Positions 20,175-28,819 are shown, counted from the first letter of the stretch. The stretch: 64,000 bases of DNA from Pontibacter virosus (GCF_003096355.1 NZ_QEKI01000003.1:62001-126000); one strand, 5' to 3'. Translations and numbers: made by a program. Notes: a model not told the origin generated them from the letters alone.

Positions 20175-20477
20175 TTATGCCCGCAACTTCTTTGCCATTT
20201 CAGGGGTGATCGCTTCAGCATAAGCGCCATAGGCATCTACCAGTACGCCTTTCACTCCATGTGAGGTAGAGATGGCGTAGATCACCGAGTTGTCATCCGG
20301 ATTGCTCATGCCCTCGAAGCGGTGTACTTCATCAATATAAAATTCCTCAGGTTTCAGCTCCAGCGATCTGGTGGAGCAGACGATGCAGTTTTCTTTCAGG
20401 TTGAAATCTTCGGTATACCCTTTTTGCTTGAGCTCATTCAATGCGCCGGAAAGGGTGGGATAGTTGTTATAGTTCAT
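20175..20477 (-). CDS. Conserved 100-residue protein of Bacteroidota, unknown function
   Basis: The protein reads MNYNNYPTLSGALNELKQKG with later landmarks CIVCSTRSLELKPEEFYIDEVHRFEGMSNPDDNSVIYAIS and GVKGVLVDAYGAYAE. Proteins of this pattern are widespread in Bacteroidota and are often labelled phosphoribosylpyrophosphate synthetase, a label I do not trust because no PRPP-binding motif is present. A CxxC (CIVC) is present and could bind metal. The gene lies 13 bases upstream of the CopB ATPase start and 33 downstream of the regulator, so it is probably in the copper operon. Confidence 0.85.
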   Translation of the reverse strand: MNYNNYPTLSGALNELKQKGYTEDFNLKENCIVCSTRSLELKPEEFYIDEVHRFEGMSNPDDNSVIYAISTSHGVKGVLVDAYGAYAEAITPEMAKKLRA

Positions 20478-20510
20478 ATTGTGTATGGATGTTATACAGT
20501 GATCATATTT

Positions 20511-21131
20511 TTATTCTGATTCTGACAAAGTCTCTTTCAAATCCTGGATAGCACAGATCGGTTGCCGGTGGTAAAGTTGCTGGTTGCGGTACTTCAGTGG
20601 GTTTAAGCCTGTTACTTCTTTGAATTGGGAAGAGAAATGCTGCACACTTTTATACCCCAATAGGCTGGAAATCTCGCTTACATTTTGCTCATTGTACTCA
20701 AGTAATTCTTTAGCGCGCTCCACTTTCTGCAAAATGATATAACGGCTGAGCGGTATCTTTTCCATGGCTTTGAACGTGGTGCTGATGTAAGTATAGTCTC
20801 TCTTTAAAACACCAGATAGGTATTGTGAAATAGAGCTCATGTTTTGCTCAGGATTGTCCTTATAGAACAGGTTTATAATAATAATCTTTGTTTGTTCTAC
20901 TAGTTTTGACTGGTCATCCTGAATCAAGTCGAATCCATTTCTGACCAGGACTTTGTGAATATCTTCTACCGAAACATTTTCAGGTCTGAAAATAATAGCC
21001 CGACCTAAAACAACTTCTTTTACTGTCAGACTAATTGCCTGTAATTCGTCCCTAACTACTTTGATGCACCGGGGGCACACCATGTTTTTTATATAGAGCG
21101 TCATCAACTGCTCACAGTCAGTGTCTACCAT
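20511..21131 (-). CDS. HMA-like domain fused to AraC-type HTH, probable copper-responsive regulator
   Basis: This is a 206-residue regulator. Residues 10-75 resemble a heavy-metal-associated ferredoxin-like domain with LYIKNMVCPRCIKVV (C19 and C22 forming the metal-binding CxxC). Residues 100-195 are an AraC/XylS DNA-binding region with two HTH motifs, the second being VSEISSLLGYKSVQHFSSQFKEVTGLNPLKYR. A second possible start is Met10. The gene is first on the minus strand before the ATPase operon and divergent from the copper-storage gene, so it probably controls one or both by binding copper directly. Direct repeats in the shared intergenic region are candidate targets. Confidence 0.88.
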   Translation of the reverse strand: MVDTDCEQLMTLYIKNMVCPRCIKVVRDELQAISLTVKEVVLGRAIIFRPENVSVEDIHKVLVRNGFDLIQDDQSKLVEQTKIIIINLFYKDNPEQNMSSISQYLSGVLKRDYTYISTTFKAMEKIPLSRYIILQKVERAKELLEYNEQNVSEISSLLGYKSVQHFSSQFKEVTGLNPLKYRNQQLYHRQPICAIQDLKETLSESE

Positions 21132-21313
21132 CTATTATGTCTGTTTTGGACTTAGTACTGACACTCTTTTATGCCAGTCATGATTTGTACGGCTTTAAAA
21201 ATGTAAAGGATAGGAATATCAACAAGAGTGGCTTACTACAGCTTAAATTACCATAGCCTTACTTTTTTATTTGCACGCGATTTCTTGGGGTTTTAGAAGA
21301 AGCTGCAGATGTT

Positions 21314-21356
21314 ATCTATAAAAATTAGTTAAAAATCTGTAAAACTGATCTGTAAA
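21314..21356. promoter_or_regulatory. Direct repeats ATCTRTAAA, candidate AraC-type operator
   Basis: Three near-identical nonamers, ATCTATAAA (21314-21322), ATCTGTAAA (21335-21343) and ATCTGTAAA (21348-21356), lie in the same orientation upstream of the copper-storage gene and downstream of nothing else. The last two have a 13-base period. AraC-family proteins bind direct repeats, and the HMA-AraC regulator is encoded divergently from here. This is inference from pattern and position. Confidence 0.4.
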
Positions 21357-21399
21357 GTATCAGGTATAAGAGAAAACTTATAACCAAACAACACTTACT

Positions 21400-21723
21400 A
21401 TGAACGCAACTATGAATAGAGAACTTATAAGCGCGCTGGCAGAATGTGCCGCTACTTGTAACTACTGTGCCGTTTCTTGCCTGCAGGAAGATGATGTGAA
21501 AATGATGGAGCGTTGCATCCGACTCGATATGGACTGCGCCGCTATTTGTAAAATGGCGCTGGATTATGTATCACGTGACTCTACTTTGAAGCGAGAAGTG
21601 CTGGACCTGTGCGCCCGAGTGTGTCGCGAGTGTGGCGAAGAGTGTGCCAAGCACAAGCACGACCATTGCCAGATGTGCGCCGAGGCTTGCCGCCGTTGCG
21701 AGCAGGCATGCCAGCAGGCATAA
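21400..21723 (+). CDS. Cys-rich four-helix-bundle copper storage protein (Csp-like, DUF326)
   Basis: This is a 107-residue protein with sixteen cysteines arranged in helical C-x3-C, C-x2-C and C-x6-C patterns (ECAATCNYCAVSC, CIRLDMDCAAIC, LCARVCRECGEEC, HCQMCAEACRRCEQAC). The pattern and length match Csp copper storage proteins, which bind many Cu(I) ions inside a four-helix bundle. No signal peptide is seen, so it is the cytosolic (Csp3-like) form. It is divergent from the HMA-AraC regulator and ends in its own terminator, just upstream of the multicopper oxidase gene. A second ATG at codon 5 is also possible as the start. Confidence 0.93.
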   Translation: MNATMNRELISALAECAATCNYCAVSCLQEDDVKMMERCIRLDMDCAAICKMALDYVSRDSTLKREVLDLCARVCRECGEECAKHKHDHCQMCAEACRRCEQACQQA

Positions 21724-21758
21724 TTACCTTGCATGCTGACGAAAAGCATAAACTAAGC

Positions 21759-21808
21759 ATCACCCTGATTGCTCTATAATTTATAGTAGCGGTCAGGGTG
21801 ATTTTTTA
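21759..21808 (+). terminator. Terminator after the copper storage gene
   Basis: The stem ATCACCCTGA / TCAGGGTGAT (arms 21759-21768 and 21793-21802), extended by further G-T and A-T pairs towards the loop, is followed by a T-run. It separates the storage gene from the oxidase gene. Confidence 0.85.
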
Positions 21809-21871
21809 TGCTGACCTCTACTATAAAAGGCGCTATGAATAGCCCTCTTCATACATAAATGAAAGACAAAA

Positions 21872-24493
21872 ATGTATCAGCTTTTGATCATACTGCTTCT
21901 GCTCGGTACCGTTCCCTTTACTTACGCGCAGCATGAGCTCCACAAACCAATCCAGCAACAGCAGACGGAAATCTATACCTGCCCCATGCATCCCGAAGTG
22001 CAAAGCACAAAGCCGGGCAAATGTCCCAAGTGCGGCATGACGCTGGTAAAGCAAAAACCAAAAGCCCCCGCAAAGCAAGAACAGGCTACGCCCAAAAAAG
22101 CTATGAAAGCCAAACCTGCCACACCGGCTAAAAAACCGGTGCAGCAACAAAATGCAAAACCTGTTCAGCATCAGGCGAAGCCGACAAAGAAAGACCCTGT
22201 CACACCTGTTCAGAACCCTGAGGAAATAGAGAAACCTGTCCATAAAGCGGGGCATGAGCCGGAGAGCCCGGGTCAAAGGCATGTGCCGCGGACGGTGCGC
22301 TACTATTTGTATGTGCGGGATACCTTGGTCAACTTCACCGGAAAAACCAGAAGAGCCGTGGCCATTAACGGCAGCATTCCGGCACCAGCCTTAACCTTTA
22401 CACAGGGCGATACAGCCGAAATTTACGTGCACAATGAGATGGACGTGGAAACTTCCATACACTGGCATGGCGTGTTTCTGCCCAACCGTTTCGACGGGGT
22501 TCCCTGGCTTACCCAAAAACCCATCAAGCCTCACTCTACTTACCTCTACAAATTCCCGATCATCCAAAATGGTACATATTGGTATCACAGCCATAGCGCC
22601 TTTCAGGAACAGAGCGGAATGTACGGTGCCCTGATCTTTAACAAAGTAAATGAACCGGATATGCCGGCTATACCTATCGTACTCAGCGACTGGACCGATA
22701 TGAACCCGAAGGAAGTGTACCGCTCGTTACGCAGCGCCAACGATTGGTTCTCTATCCAGAAAGGTGCGACGCAGGGCTATGCGGAGGCAATCAGTAAAGG
22801 CTACTTTGGCACCAAACTCAAAAATGAGTGGAAGCGGATGGAAGCGATGGATGTGAGCGACGTGGCGTATGAGAAGTTCCTGACCAATGGGCAGGGTATT
22901 GCCGAGCAAACGCATTTTACGGCTGGGGATGTGGTGAAGCTCCGGGTCGTGAATGGCGGCGCTTCCACTTACTTCTGGCTGACCTACTCGGGTGGCAAAA
23001 TAACGGTGGTGGGCAACGATGGCAACGATGTGTCGCCTGTGGAGGTGGACCGCCTGATTATTGCGCCTGCTGAAACCTACGACTTGCTGGTGACCATACC
23101 TGAGAACATGCAATATGAGTTTCTGGCAACAGCCGAAGACCGTTCCAATACCACTTCGCTGTGGCTGGGCAGGGGCATGAAAATGAAGGCGCAGCGCTTG
23201 GGCAAACTGAACTACTTTGAGGGCATGAAGATGATGAACGACATGATGAAGCTGAACGGGGACATGGAGCCGATGGGCATGGAAATGAGCAACCAGCAAA
23301 TGGACATGAACAGCGTGATGTACCCGGAAGTTTCTGGGCAGGACCACAGCATGCACGTAAGCGACGAGTTGAAAACCGCAACCGATAGCAGCATGCAAGT
23401 GAAGCAGCAGGTCGACACCACCGCACACCAGGGCCATGACATGAAAAGGCACGATATGCAAAACATGAGCGGTAGCAACTCCGAAATCCTAACCCTGAAC
23501 TATGGCATGCTGCGCGCTCCTGAGAAAACAACGCTCAGACCCGGACCCATAAAAGAATTGCGTTTTGAACTCACCGGTAACATGAACCGCTATGTATGGA
23601 CCATGGACAACAAGACGGTGTCAGAGTCTGACAGGATACTGATAAAAAAGGGGGAGAACGTAAGAATCATCATGTTCAACAACTCCATGATGCGCCATCC
23701 CATGCACCTGCACGGCCACGATTTCCGGGTATTGAACAAGCAGGGCGAATATGCTCCCCTGAAAAATGTGCTGGACATTTTGCCGATGGAGACGGACACG
23801 ATTGAGTTTGCCGCCTCAGAGAGCGGTGACTGGTTTTTCCACTGCCACATACTCTACCACATGATGGCCGGTATGGGTCGCGTGTTCACCTACCAGAACT
23901 CACCACCAAATCCGGAACTTCCAAATCCTAAGCTAGCCCAGAAAATGTTCAACCGGGAAGACAAGATTTTCCTGCCTTCTGCGGAAGTAGGGTTGGAAAG
24001 CAATGGCAGCGACGGAGAGTTTATACTGGGTAGCTCTCGTTACCAGCTTTCCACTGAGTGGCGAATCGGTTTTAAGAAAGAGTATGGTATAGAAAGCGAA
24101 ACATACTTTGGACGTTATATTGGCAAAATGCAGTGGCTGTTCCCCTTCGTAGGCTTCGATTATCACTACAACAGCGTAGAGAATGAGCCTGAGAAAAACA
24201 TGTTTGGCCAACTGAGCAACCAGGATAACCGAAAAGTGGCCGTAGCGGGGGTGCAGTATACCTTGCCCATGCTGATCGTGTCGGAAGCGAGAATTGACAC
24301 GAAGGGGAAATTGCGTTTCCAGTTGCGACGCGATGATGTGCCGCTTACCAGCCGCCTGCGCCTGAACCTGATGGGGAACACCGATAAAGAGTACATGGCC
24401 GGTTTGCGCTACATTGTAACCAAGTATGTGTCGTTATCCACTCACTACGACAGCGACATGAAGTATGGAGCCGGCCTCACTTTTATATACTAG
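21872..24493 (+). CDS. Multicopper oxidase (CopA-like) with N-terminal heavy-metal-binding domain and C-terminal CopB-like barrel
   Basis: This 873-residue exported protein has a signal peptide MYQLLIILLLLGTVPFTYA. Residues 34-60 (YTCPMHPEVQSTKPGKCPKC) are a heavy-metal-binding domain, followed by a Lys/Pro/Gln-rich linker to about 135. The cupredoxin part carries the copper ligands HWHG, WYHSHSAFQ, HPMHLHGHDF and HCHILYHMMAGM (type 1 axial Met). Between cupredoxin domains 2 and 3 is a Met/His-rich insert (MEMSNQQMDMNS, HQGHDMKRHDMQNMSG), typical of cuprous oxidases. From about residue 690 the strand-rich remainder (YTLPMLIVSEARIDTKGKL ... YGAGLTFIY) resembles outer-membrane CopB/PcoB. Thus CopA- and CopB-like functions are joined in one chain, presumably for Cu(I) oxidation and sequestration in the envelope. 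Confidence 0.93.
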   Translation: MYQLLIILLLLGTVPFTYAQHELHKPIQQQQTEIYTCPMHPEVQSTKPGKCPKCGMTLVKQKPKAPAKQEQATPKKAMKAKPATPAKKPVQQQNAKPVQHQAKPTKKDPVTPVQNPEEIEKPVHKAGHEPESPGQRHVPRTVRYYLYVRDTLVNFTGKTRRAVAINGSIPAPALTFTQGDTAEIYVHNEMDVETSIHWHGVFLPNRFDGVPWLTQKPIKPHSTYLYKFPIIQNGTYWYHSHSAFQEQSGMYGALIFNKVNEPDMPAIPIVLSDWTDMNPKEVYRSLRSANDWFSIQKGATQGYAEAISKGYFGTKLKNEWKRMEAMDVSDVAYEKFLTNGQGIAEQTHFTAGDVVKLRVVNGGASTYFWLTYSGGKITVVGNDGNDVSPVEVDRLIIAPAETYDLLVTIPENMQYEFLATAEDRSNTTSLWLGRGMKMKAQRLGKLNYFEGMKMMNDMMKLNGDMEPMGMEMSNQQMDMNSVMYPEVSGQDHSMHVSDELKTATDSSMQVKQQVDTTAHQGHDMKRHDMQNMSGSNSEILTLNYGMLRAPEKTTLRPGPIKELRFELTGNMNRYVWTMDNKTVSESDRILIKKGENVRIIMFNNSMMRHPMHLHGHDFRVLNKQGEYAPLKNVLDILPMETDTIEFAASESGDWFFHCHILYHMMAGMGRVFTYQNSPPNPELPNPKLAQKMFNREDKIFLPSAEVGLESNGSDGEFILGSSRYQLSTEWRIGFKKEYGIESETYFGRYIGKMQWLFPFVGFDYHYNSVENEPEKNMFGQLSNQDNRKVAVAGVQYTLPMLIVSEARIDTKGKLRFQLRRDDVPLTSRLRLNLMGNTDKEYMAGLRYIVTKYVSLSTHYDSDMKYGAGLTFIY

Positions 24494-24612
24494 CAAGTTT
24501 GAGGGATAGGGTAGAATCAATTTATAAATTTACAAAGCAAAGCGTATATATTAATTGTATGCTTTATGGCACGTAGCCGGTGCTATTAAGGCATCACGAA
24601 CCAAGAGAAAAA

Positions 24613-25071
24613 ATGAATCAAATAGAAAAGGGAAACTATATGAAATTCTTCCTCATGCTGGGAGTCTCTTTCGTAATCATGTACGGGGTGATGTTTCTGA
24701 ATGCAGACAAATTCGATCATGTATACCTCAACATGAACCGTCTTTATATGGCACTGCTCATGGTCGCACCCATGGCGCTAGTCATGTTGGGATTTATGAC
24801 CTCGATGTATAAAAATAAAAAGCTGAACACGATCATAGTTGGAGTGAGCCTGGTTGTATTGGTAGGAGCTTTTTTACTGCTCAGAAACCAAACTTTGGTT
24901 GATGATAAGCAGTTTCTGAGGTCCATGATCCCACACCACTCGTCTGCAATTCTAGTGAGCCAGGAGGCAAATATTTCTGACCCTGAAGTAAAGAAACTAA
25001 CGGAACAAATTATTGAATCGCAGGAAAAGGAAATAGCTGAGATGAAGGCTATTTTAGAAAGAATGAAATAG
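24613..25071 (+). CDS. DUF305 membrane protein
   Basis: This is a protein of about 152 residues starting MNQIEKGNYMKFFLMLG; I chose this ATG because the sequence upstream in the same frame is poorly protein-like and an AGAGAAAA stretch precedes it. Three hydrophobic helices (about 11-28, 42-62 and 71-90) come first, then the DUF305 motif FLRSMIPHHSSAILVSQEANISDPEVKKLTEQIIESQEKEIAEM. DUF305 proteins carry conserved His-His residues and are repeatedly linked to copper resistance loci. Its position 120 bases behind the multicopper oxidase fits that. The biochemical role is unknown. Confidence 0.88.
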   Translation: MNQIEKGNYMKFFLMLGVSFVIMYGVMFLNADKFDHVYLNMNRLYMALLMVAPMALVMLGFMTSMYKNKKLNTIIVGVSLVVLVGAFLLLRNQTLVDDKQFLRSMIPHHSSAILVSQEANISDPEVKKLTEQIIESQEKEIAEMKAILERMK

Positions 25072-25216
25072 CGTAGCTTTGGAGCGGCGTTTTCAGCCTG
25101 ATTCAGGAATAAAAACCAGCTGCTATACCTAAGGGTATTTAAAGTTTGTAGTTTTGGGCACGATAAACCTATCGAATTGCGCCTGTTAAGAACAATAATC
25201 ACCTTAAATTCTAATT

Positions 25217-25864
25217 ATGATAAACTCTACAGTCTCTAGAAGCCTATTGGCCCTTTTTCTAAGCGCCACGCTAACCTATTGCAATCAGCCAGAACAGGAG
25301 CAGGAACAAGAACAGGAAACCCCTGCAGCACAGGAAAACCACGTCGGGCATAACATGCAACCAAGCGAAGGCGCCAACATCATCGGCGTGCAGGCAGAGC
25401 CGGATACCCTGAAAGGCAGTCTGAAGGCGGAGGCCCACGGCATGATCGGCGATGCGCATCTGACCATCGCTTATTACTCACCGGCGGTGCGCGGACGCCA
25501 GATCTGGGGCGGACTGGTGGCTTACAACCAGGTATGGGTGACGGGCGCCCACGCGGCCACCAGCATCATGACCGACAAGGACATCACGATAGGCGGGAAA
25601 GAGTTGCCTGCCGGTAAGTACGCTTTGTTCACCATACCCGGTGAGCAGGAGTGGACGATCATCATCAACAAAAACTGGGAGCAGCACCTGGCTGACGACT
25701 ACACCGACACAGAGGATGTGCTCCGCTTTACGGTGAAGCCGGAGGTAGCACCAACCAAGCAGGAAAGACTACGCTACGAAATCATATCGGGAGATGGCGG
25801 CGAAGGCAGTATCCAGATCACCTGGGATATGCTGCGGGTGACGCTTCCGGTGTCGCAGCGGTAA
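25217..25864 (+). CDS. DUF2911 lipoprotein
   Basis: This 215-residue protein has a lipoprotein-like signal (SLLALFLSATLTYCNQ; the Cys sits at the expected end of the hydrophobic run) followed by a run of Glu-Gln repeats (EQEQEQEQE) and a DUF2911 domain. Landmarks are AHLTIAYYSPAVRGRQIWGGLVAYNQVWVTGAHAAT, GKELPAGKYALFTIPG and EWTIIINKNWEQH. DUF2911 proteins are common in Bacteroidota envelopes and their function is unknown. It ends in a strong terminator and converges with the sugar dehydrogenase gene. Confidence 0.9.
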   Translation: MINSTVSRSLLALFLSATLTYCNQPEQEQEQEQETPAAQENHVGHNMQPSEGANIIGVQAEPDTLKGSLKAEAHGMIGDAHLTIAYYSPAVRGRQIWGGLVAYNQVWVTGAHAATSIMTDKDITIGGKELPAGKYALFTIPGEQEWTIIINKNWEQHLADDYTDTEDVLRFTVKPEVAPTKQERLRYEIISGDGGEGSIQITWDMLRVTLPVSQR

Positions 25865-25886
25865 GCAGCCGGATCAATATTAAATA

Positions 25887-25918
25887 GAAAAAGGACAGGC
25901 GTATACCTGTCCTTTTTC
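25887..25918. terminator. Bidirectional terminator after the DUF2911 gene
   Basis: A perfect 13-bp stem (GAAAAAGGACAGG / CCTGTCCTTTTTC, arms 25887-25899 and 25906-25918) carries the loop CGTATA. It lies between convergent stop codons. Confidence 0.93.
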
Positions 25919-25939
25919 GTTGCTGCATTTTAGCGGAGT

Positions 25940-27205
25940 TTACTGTTTGGGCGTAATCTTCCAGAGTTCACCGTTTTCTTTGTCGGTAACAACGTATAGC
26001 GCTCCGTCCGGGCCTTGGCGTACGTCACGTACCCGCTGGTCGCGGTCTTTGAGGAGGTGCTCCTCGCCGGTCACGCGGTTGTTCTCGATGCGCAGGCGCA
26101 CCAGCGCTTGCGCACGAAGGCCGCCTACAAACAGGTTCCCCTTCCACTCCGGAAAAGCACTGCCCGTATAGAACTGCGCTCCAGACGGGGCAATAACAGG
26201 GTCCCAGTAATAAACCGGATCTACAAAACCCTCTTTAGTGGTAACGGCATTCGGTACGGGTGCACCGGAGTATTCCTCCCCGAAAGTTACCGTAGGCCAG
26301 CCGTAGTTTTTGCCTTTCTCCACTTTGTTCACTTCATCGCCACCCTGCGGTCCATGGTCCACGATCCAAAACTCACCTGCATCGTTGAAGGTGGCGGCCT
26401 GCACGTTGCGGTGTCCGACAGACCAGATCTCCGGCAGGTGGTTTTCCTTGTTCACGAAGGGGTTGTCGTTCGGTACTTTGCCATCCGGTGCAATGCGGAT
26501 GGTCTTGCCCATGTGGCTGTTCATTTGCTGCGCCTGCGGACGAATCTCGATATCAGAGCGCTCGCCCAGTGTGATGTACAGCATGCCGTCTGGGCCGAAG
26601 TTGAGGCGGGAGCCATAGTGCATCGTGCCGTCGTAAGTGGGTTGCGCCTGGAAGATCACCTGCACATTCTCCACACGCGAACGGTCCTCTGAGAGTACCC
26701 CGCGGGCTACGCTGGTGGCGTTGCCTCCCTGGCGGGGCTCGGTGTAACTCCAGTAGATCATGCGGTCGGAGTCAAATTTGGGGCCGAGGGCCACGTCCAG
26801 CAGGCCGCCCTGTCCGCGGGCGTCCACCTTCGGTATACCTGCAATGGGGTTGCCGATCTGTCCGGTGGCCGATACAATGCGCATGCGGCCTGGCTTTTCG
26901 GTCACCAGCAGGTTGCCGTCTGGCAGGGGCTCAATGGCCCAGGGTTTTTCGAGGTTCTTGGTGAGCACCTGCACGTCAAAAGCTGTTTCAGATTTGATCG
27001 CACAGGCGCGGGTCTGGCCCTCGAAGGTCGGCTTCTGGTCCGGTGCATTCGCGGTGCCCATGTCGATCGGCTGGCAGTCCTCCGGCGTGGTGGCTACGGG
27101 TTCCTGCTGGTCGTTGTCCTGTTGGGTAGCGGCCTCCTCGCTGCAGGAAGCGCCCATCGTGGCCATGCCGAAAACAGACAGGAGGATGAGTCGGGATAGT
27201 TTCAT
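25940..27205 (-). CDS. PQQ-dependent sugar dehydrogenase (soluble glucose/aldose dehydrogenase type) lipoprotein
   Basis: This 421-residue exported protein has the lipobox G-A-S-C in MGASCSEEA and a six-bladed beta-propeller of the soluble PQQ glucose dehydrogenase family. The first blade reads LEKPWAIEPLPDGNLLVTEKPGRMRIV; later motifs are GGLLDVALGP, GDRMIYWSYTEP-like strands, GHRNVQAATFND, DHGPQGGDEVNKVEKGKNYGWPTVTFGEEYSG and DVRQGPDGALYVVTDKENGELWKI. These include the His and the GGDE/NYGWP loop that hold PQQ and Ca2+ in the family. It should oxidise an aldose in the periplasm. No PQQ biosynthesis gene is visible in the window. A hairpin follows the neighbouring PRC gene, so it is transcribed on its own. 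Confidence 0.92.
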   Translation of the reverse strand: MKLSRLILLSVFGMATMGASCSEEAATQQDNDQQEPVATTPEDCQPIDMGTANAPDQKPTFEGQTRACAIKSETAFDVQVLTKNLEKPWAIEPLPDGNLLVTEKPGRMRIVSATGQIGNPIAGIPKVDARGQGGLLDVALGPKFDSDRMIYWSYTEPRQGGNATSVARGVLSEDRSRVENVQVIFQAQPTYDGTMHYGSRLNFGPDGMLYITLGERSDIEIRPQAQQMNSHMGKTIRIAPDGKVPNDNPFVNKENHLPEIWSVGHRNVQAATFNDAGEFWIVDHGPQGGDEVNKVEKGKNYGWPTVTFGEEYSGAPVPNAVTTKEGFVDPVYYWDPVIAPSGAQFYTGSAFPEWKGNLFVGGLRAQALVRLRIENNRVTGEEHLLKDRDQRVRDVRQGPDGALYVVTDKENGELWKITPKQ

Positions 27206-27291
27206 AGTGTTTTATTTTTTTTGATTGGTATACAGTGTATCATTCGTTTTACTCCATTGTGTTTGATTTGTTCGCAAGTGCCTGTAAACCA

Positions 27292-27322
27292 CAAAGCCGC
27301 ACAGTTGGCAGGTGCGGCTTTG
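27292..27322 (-). terminator. Hairpin downstream of the PRC-barrel gene
   Basis: An 11-bp perfect stem (CAAAGCCGCAC / GTGCGGCTTTG) has a nine-base loop. No long T-run follows on the minus strand, so termination strength is uncertain. Confidence 0.55.
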
Positions 27323-27349
27323 CAGGTATAGCATGTGTCTAAAAGAGGC

Positions 27350-28060
27350 CTAAGAATCGAGCGCTCTTTTCTTGAGAAGGATGAATTCTTCCTCTGTAAT
27401 AGAGCCGCGCTCACGCAGGTTCTCCAGTCGCTCAATGGTGGTGATGGAGTCTTCTACGGGCTTGCTGCGGTAGTCCCTGCTTTCAACGCGATCGGTTACG
27501 TGCCCGCGGTCACGGTTAAGGGTGGGGTCCTGCGCTGCATAGAAACGGTCCTCGTTAAACGACTCGTCGTTGTAAAAGTCCGGGTTAATGCGGCGGGTCG
27601 TGGTGGTGTCGTGCTGCAGGGCATCGTCAAACTCAGCCTTGTACTCGGTTTTGTCGTCGAAGGCATCGCGGTGGGCGCGCCGGAAGTTGTCGCGCACGGC
27701 GTACTCATAATCCGGGGTGATCGGGCCGCCCGGGTAAGCCGGGTATTGCGCAACGCTCTTTGCGTCAACAGAGGCCACGAAGATGTTCTTTCCTTTGCGG
27801 TCGAGGGCGGCTGCCCCGATCGGAATGAGCAGGAAGGTGTCGCGGTCGCGGTCGAAAAAGCGGTGGTCGCCCAGCACCGAAAGGTAGCGCACTTTCATGG
27901 CATCCATGTCCACGACCAAGTCTTTCACGTCGCCCAGCTTTTCGCCGTCGGCGCCTACCACGCGCCAGCCTGTCACGTTGGTATTGTTTTTGGCTACCTC
28001 GTAGTCTTTCAGTTCGCTTAGAGGCACCAGTCTTTCATTTCTCAATTCGTTGTCGTTCAT
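27350..28060 (-). CDS. PRC-barrel protein with C-terminal SHOCT domain
   Basis: This is a 236-residue soluble protein. Residues 10-95 form a PRC-barrel (LVPLSELKDYEVAKNNTNVTGWRVVGADGEKLGDVKDLVVD ... VRYLSVLG, FLLIPIGAAALD). A long charged, Tyr/Asp/Arg-rich disordered stretch follows, and the last ~30 residues (TIERLENLRERGSITEEEFILLKKRALDS) are a SHOCT oligomerisation motif. Such proteins are often stress-related and may bind RNA or membranes, but no specific role is established. The 64-residue membrane protein lies directly upstream (nine-base gap), so the two are likely co-transcribed. Confidence 0.88.
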   Translation of the reverse strand: MNDNELRNERLVPLSELKDYEVAKNNTNVTGWRVVGADGEKLGDVKDLVVDMDAMKVRYLSVLGDHRFFDRDRDTFLLIPIGAAALDRKGKNIFVASVDAKSVAQYPAYPGGPITPDYEYAVRDNFRRAHRDAFDDKTEYKAEFDDALQHDTTTTRRINPDFYNDESFNEDRFYAAQDPTLNRDRGHVTDRVESRDYRSKPVEDSITTIERLENLRERGSITEEEFILLKKRALDS

Positions 28061-28069
28061 AACTTCAGT

Positions 28070-28264
28070 TTAAGTGCGTATCACATCAGGCGTCAGGTCT
28101 GGGCTGGGTGCAGGCACCAGCATGCTGACAGTGGCAAGCGCCTGGGCATGTCTGTCTTTCAGCACCAATTCATACACAGCCCAGCCTAGCAGGAGTAGTA
28201 TCACCACCAGCAGGATCCAGGGCCACACGGGCTTCTTCTTTCTTTCAATGTTTATCTCGGCCAT
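28070..28264 (-). CDS. Small single-span membrane protein
   Basis: This 64-residue protein has a basic N-terminus (EINIERKKKPVWPW) and one strong transmembrane helix (ILLVVILLLLGWAVYELV), ending in a Pro-rich tail. It has no known family. It sits immediately upstream of the PRC-barrel gene on the same strand, suggesting a membrane partner for it. Confidence 0.78.
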   Translation of the reverse strand: MAEINIERKKKPVWPWILLVVILLLLGWAVYELVLKDRHAQALATVSMLVPAPSPDLTPDVIRT

Positions 28265-28402
28265 TTTCGTTTTTATTTTTCCATAGTTTTATCTGAGCAC
28301 CTCTACCTGCCACCAGGGTGGGAGGAGCGGTTTTTGCTTAATACGCTGTTGCACAGATGATAGTTGAAAGGCTGCACGCACAGAGCTGGTGGTGGGGATT
28401 TT

Positions 28403-28819
28403 TCAGTGCAGGTTCTGTTTGTTTAGCCACTCCACGGCATCCATCGTGTGTGTGAAAAATCTTACCTCAGGAGAGTCTTCGCTGTGCGCTATCGACGGTG
28501 GGATCGGAGCATCGGGGGGCAGCACGTGCGCAATACAGCGCACCTCTGATGAGTCCTTTACCATCTTGTCCCACTCGCTCCAGGTCAGGTAATCCAGGTA
28601 GGCCGCGGGAGCATGGAAAAAGTCCTGCACATCACTTAAAAGCGAACGGCAGGGAAATTCCTGAATCATTTCCAGAATGCCCTCTTCCACTTCCCGAATG
28701 CTCTCTTCGGTTGCGGTCCCTTTCCAGATCACACTGAGCATCTTACGGGCTTTGAGGTAGCGAAGGGTGCAATATCGTGTGCCTAAACTGTTCCGGTAAT
28801 GTCTGTATGGTTTTTTCAT
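28403..28819 (-). CDS. STAS/SpoIIAA-like protein of unknown function
   Basis: A start at 28819 (MKKPYRHYRNSLGTRYCTLRYL) is chosen over the longer frame, whose first dozen residues look random. The ~138-residue soluble protein has the alternating strand/helix pattern of the SpoIIAA/STAS-like proteins common in Bacteroidota: MLSVIWKGTATEESIREVEEGILEMI, LLSDVQDFFHAPAAYLDYL, VRCIAHVLP and a final helix DAVEWLN. Its role is unknown. It is divergent from the next gene on the plus strand. Confidence 0.75.
   Translation of the reverse strand: MKKPYRHYRNSLGTRYCTLRYLKARKMLSVIWKGTATEESIREVEEGILEMIQEFPCRSLLSDVQDFFHAPAAYLDYLTWSEWDKMVKDSSEVRCIAHVLPPDAPIPPSIAHSEDSPEVRFFTHTMDAVEWLNKQNLH

Noticed and set aside
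22727-23461. 244-codon minus-strand frame
   Set aside because: Antisense to the multicopper oxidase; His/Val/Leu-rich shadow.
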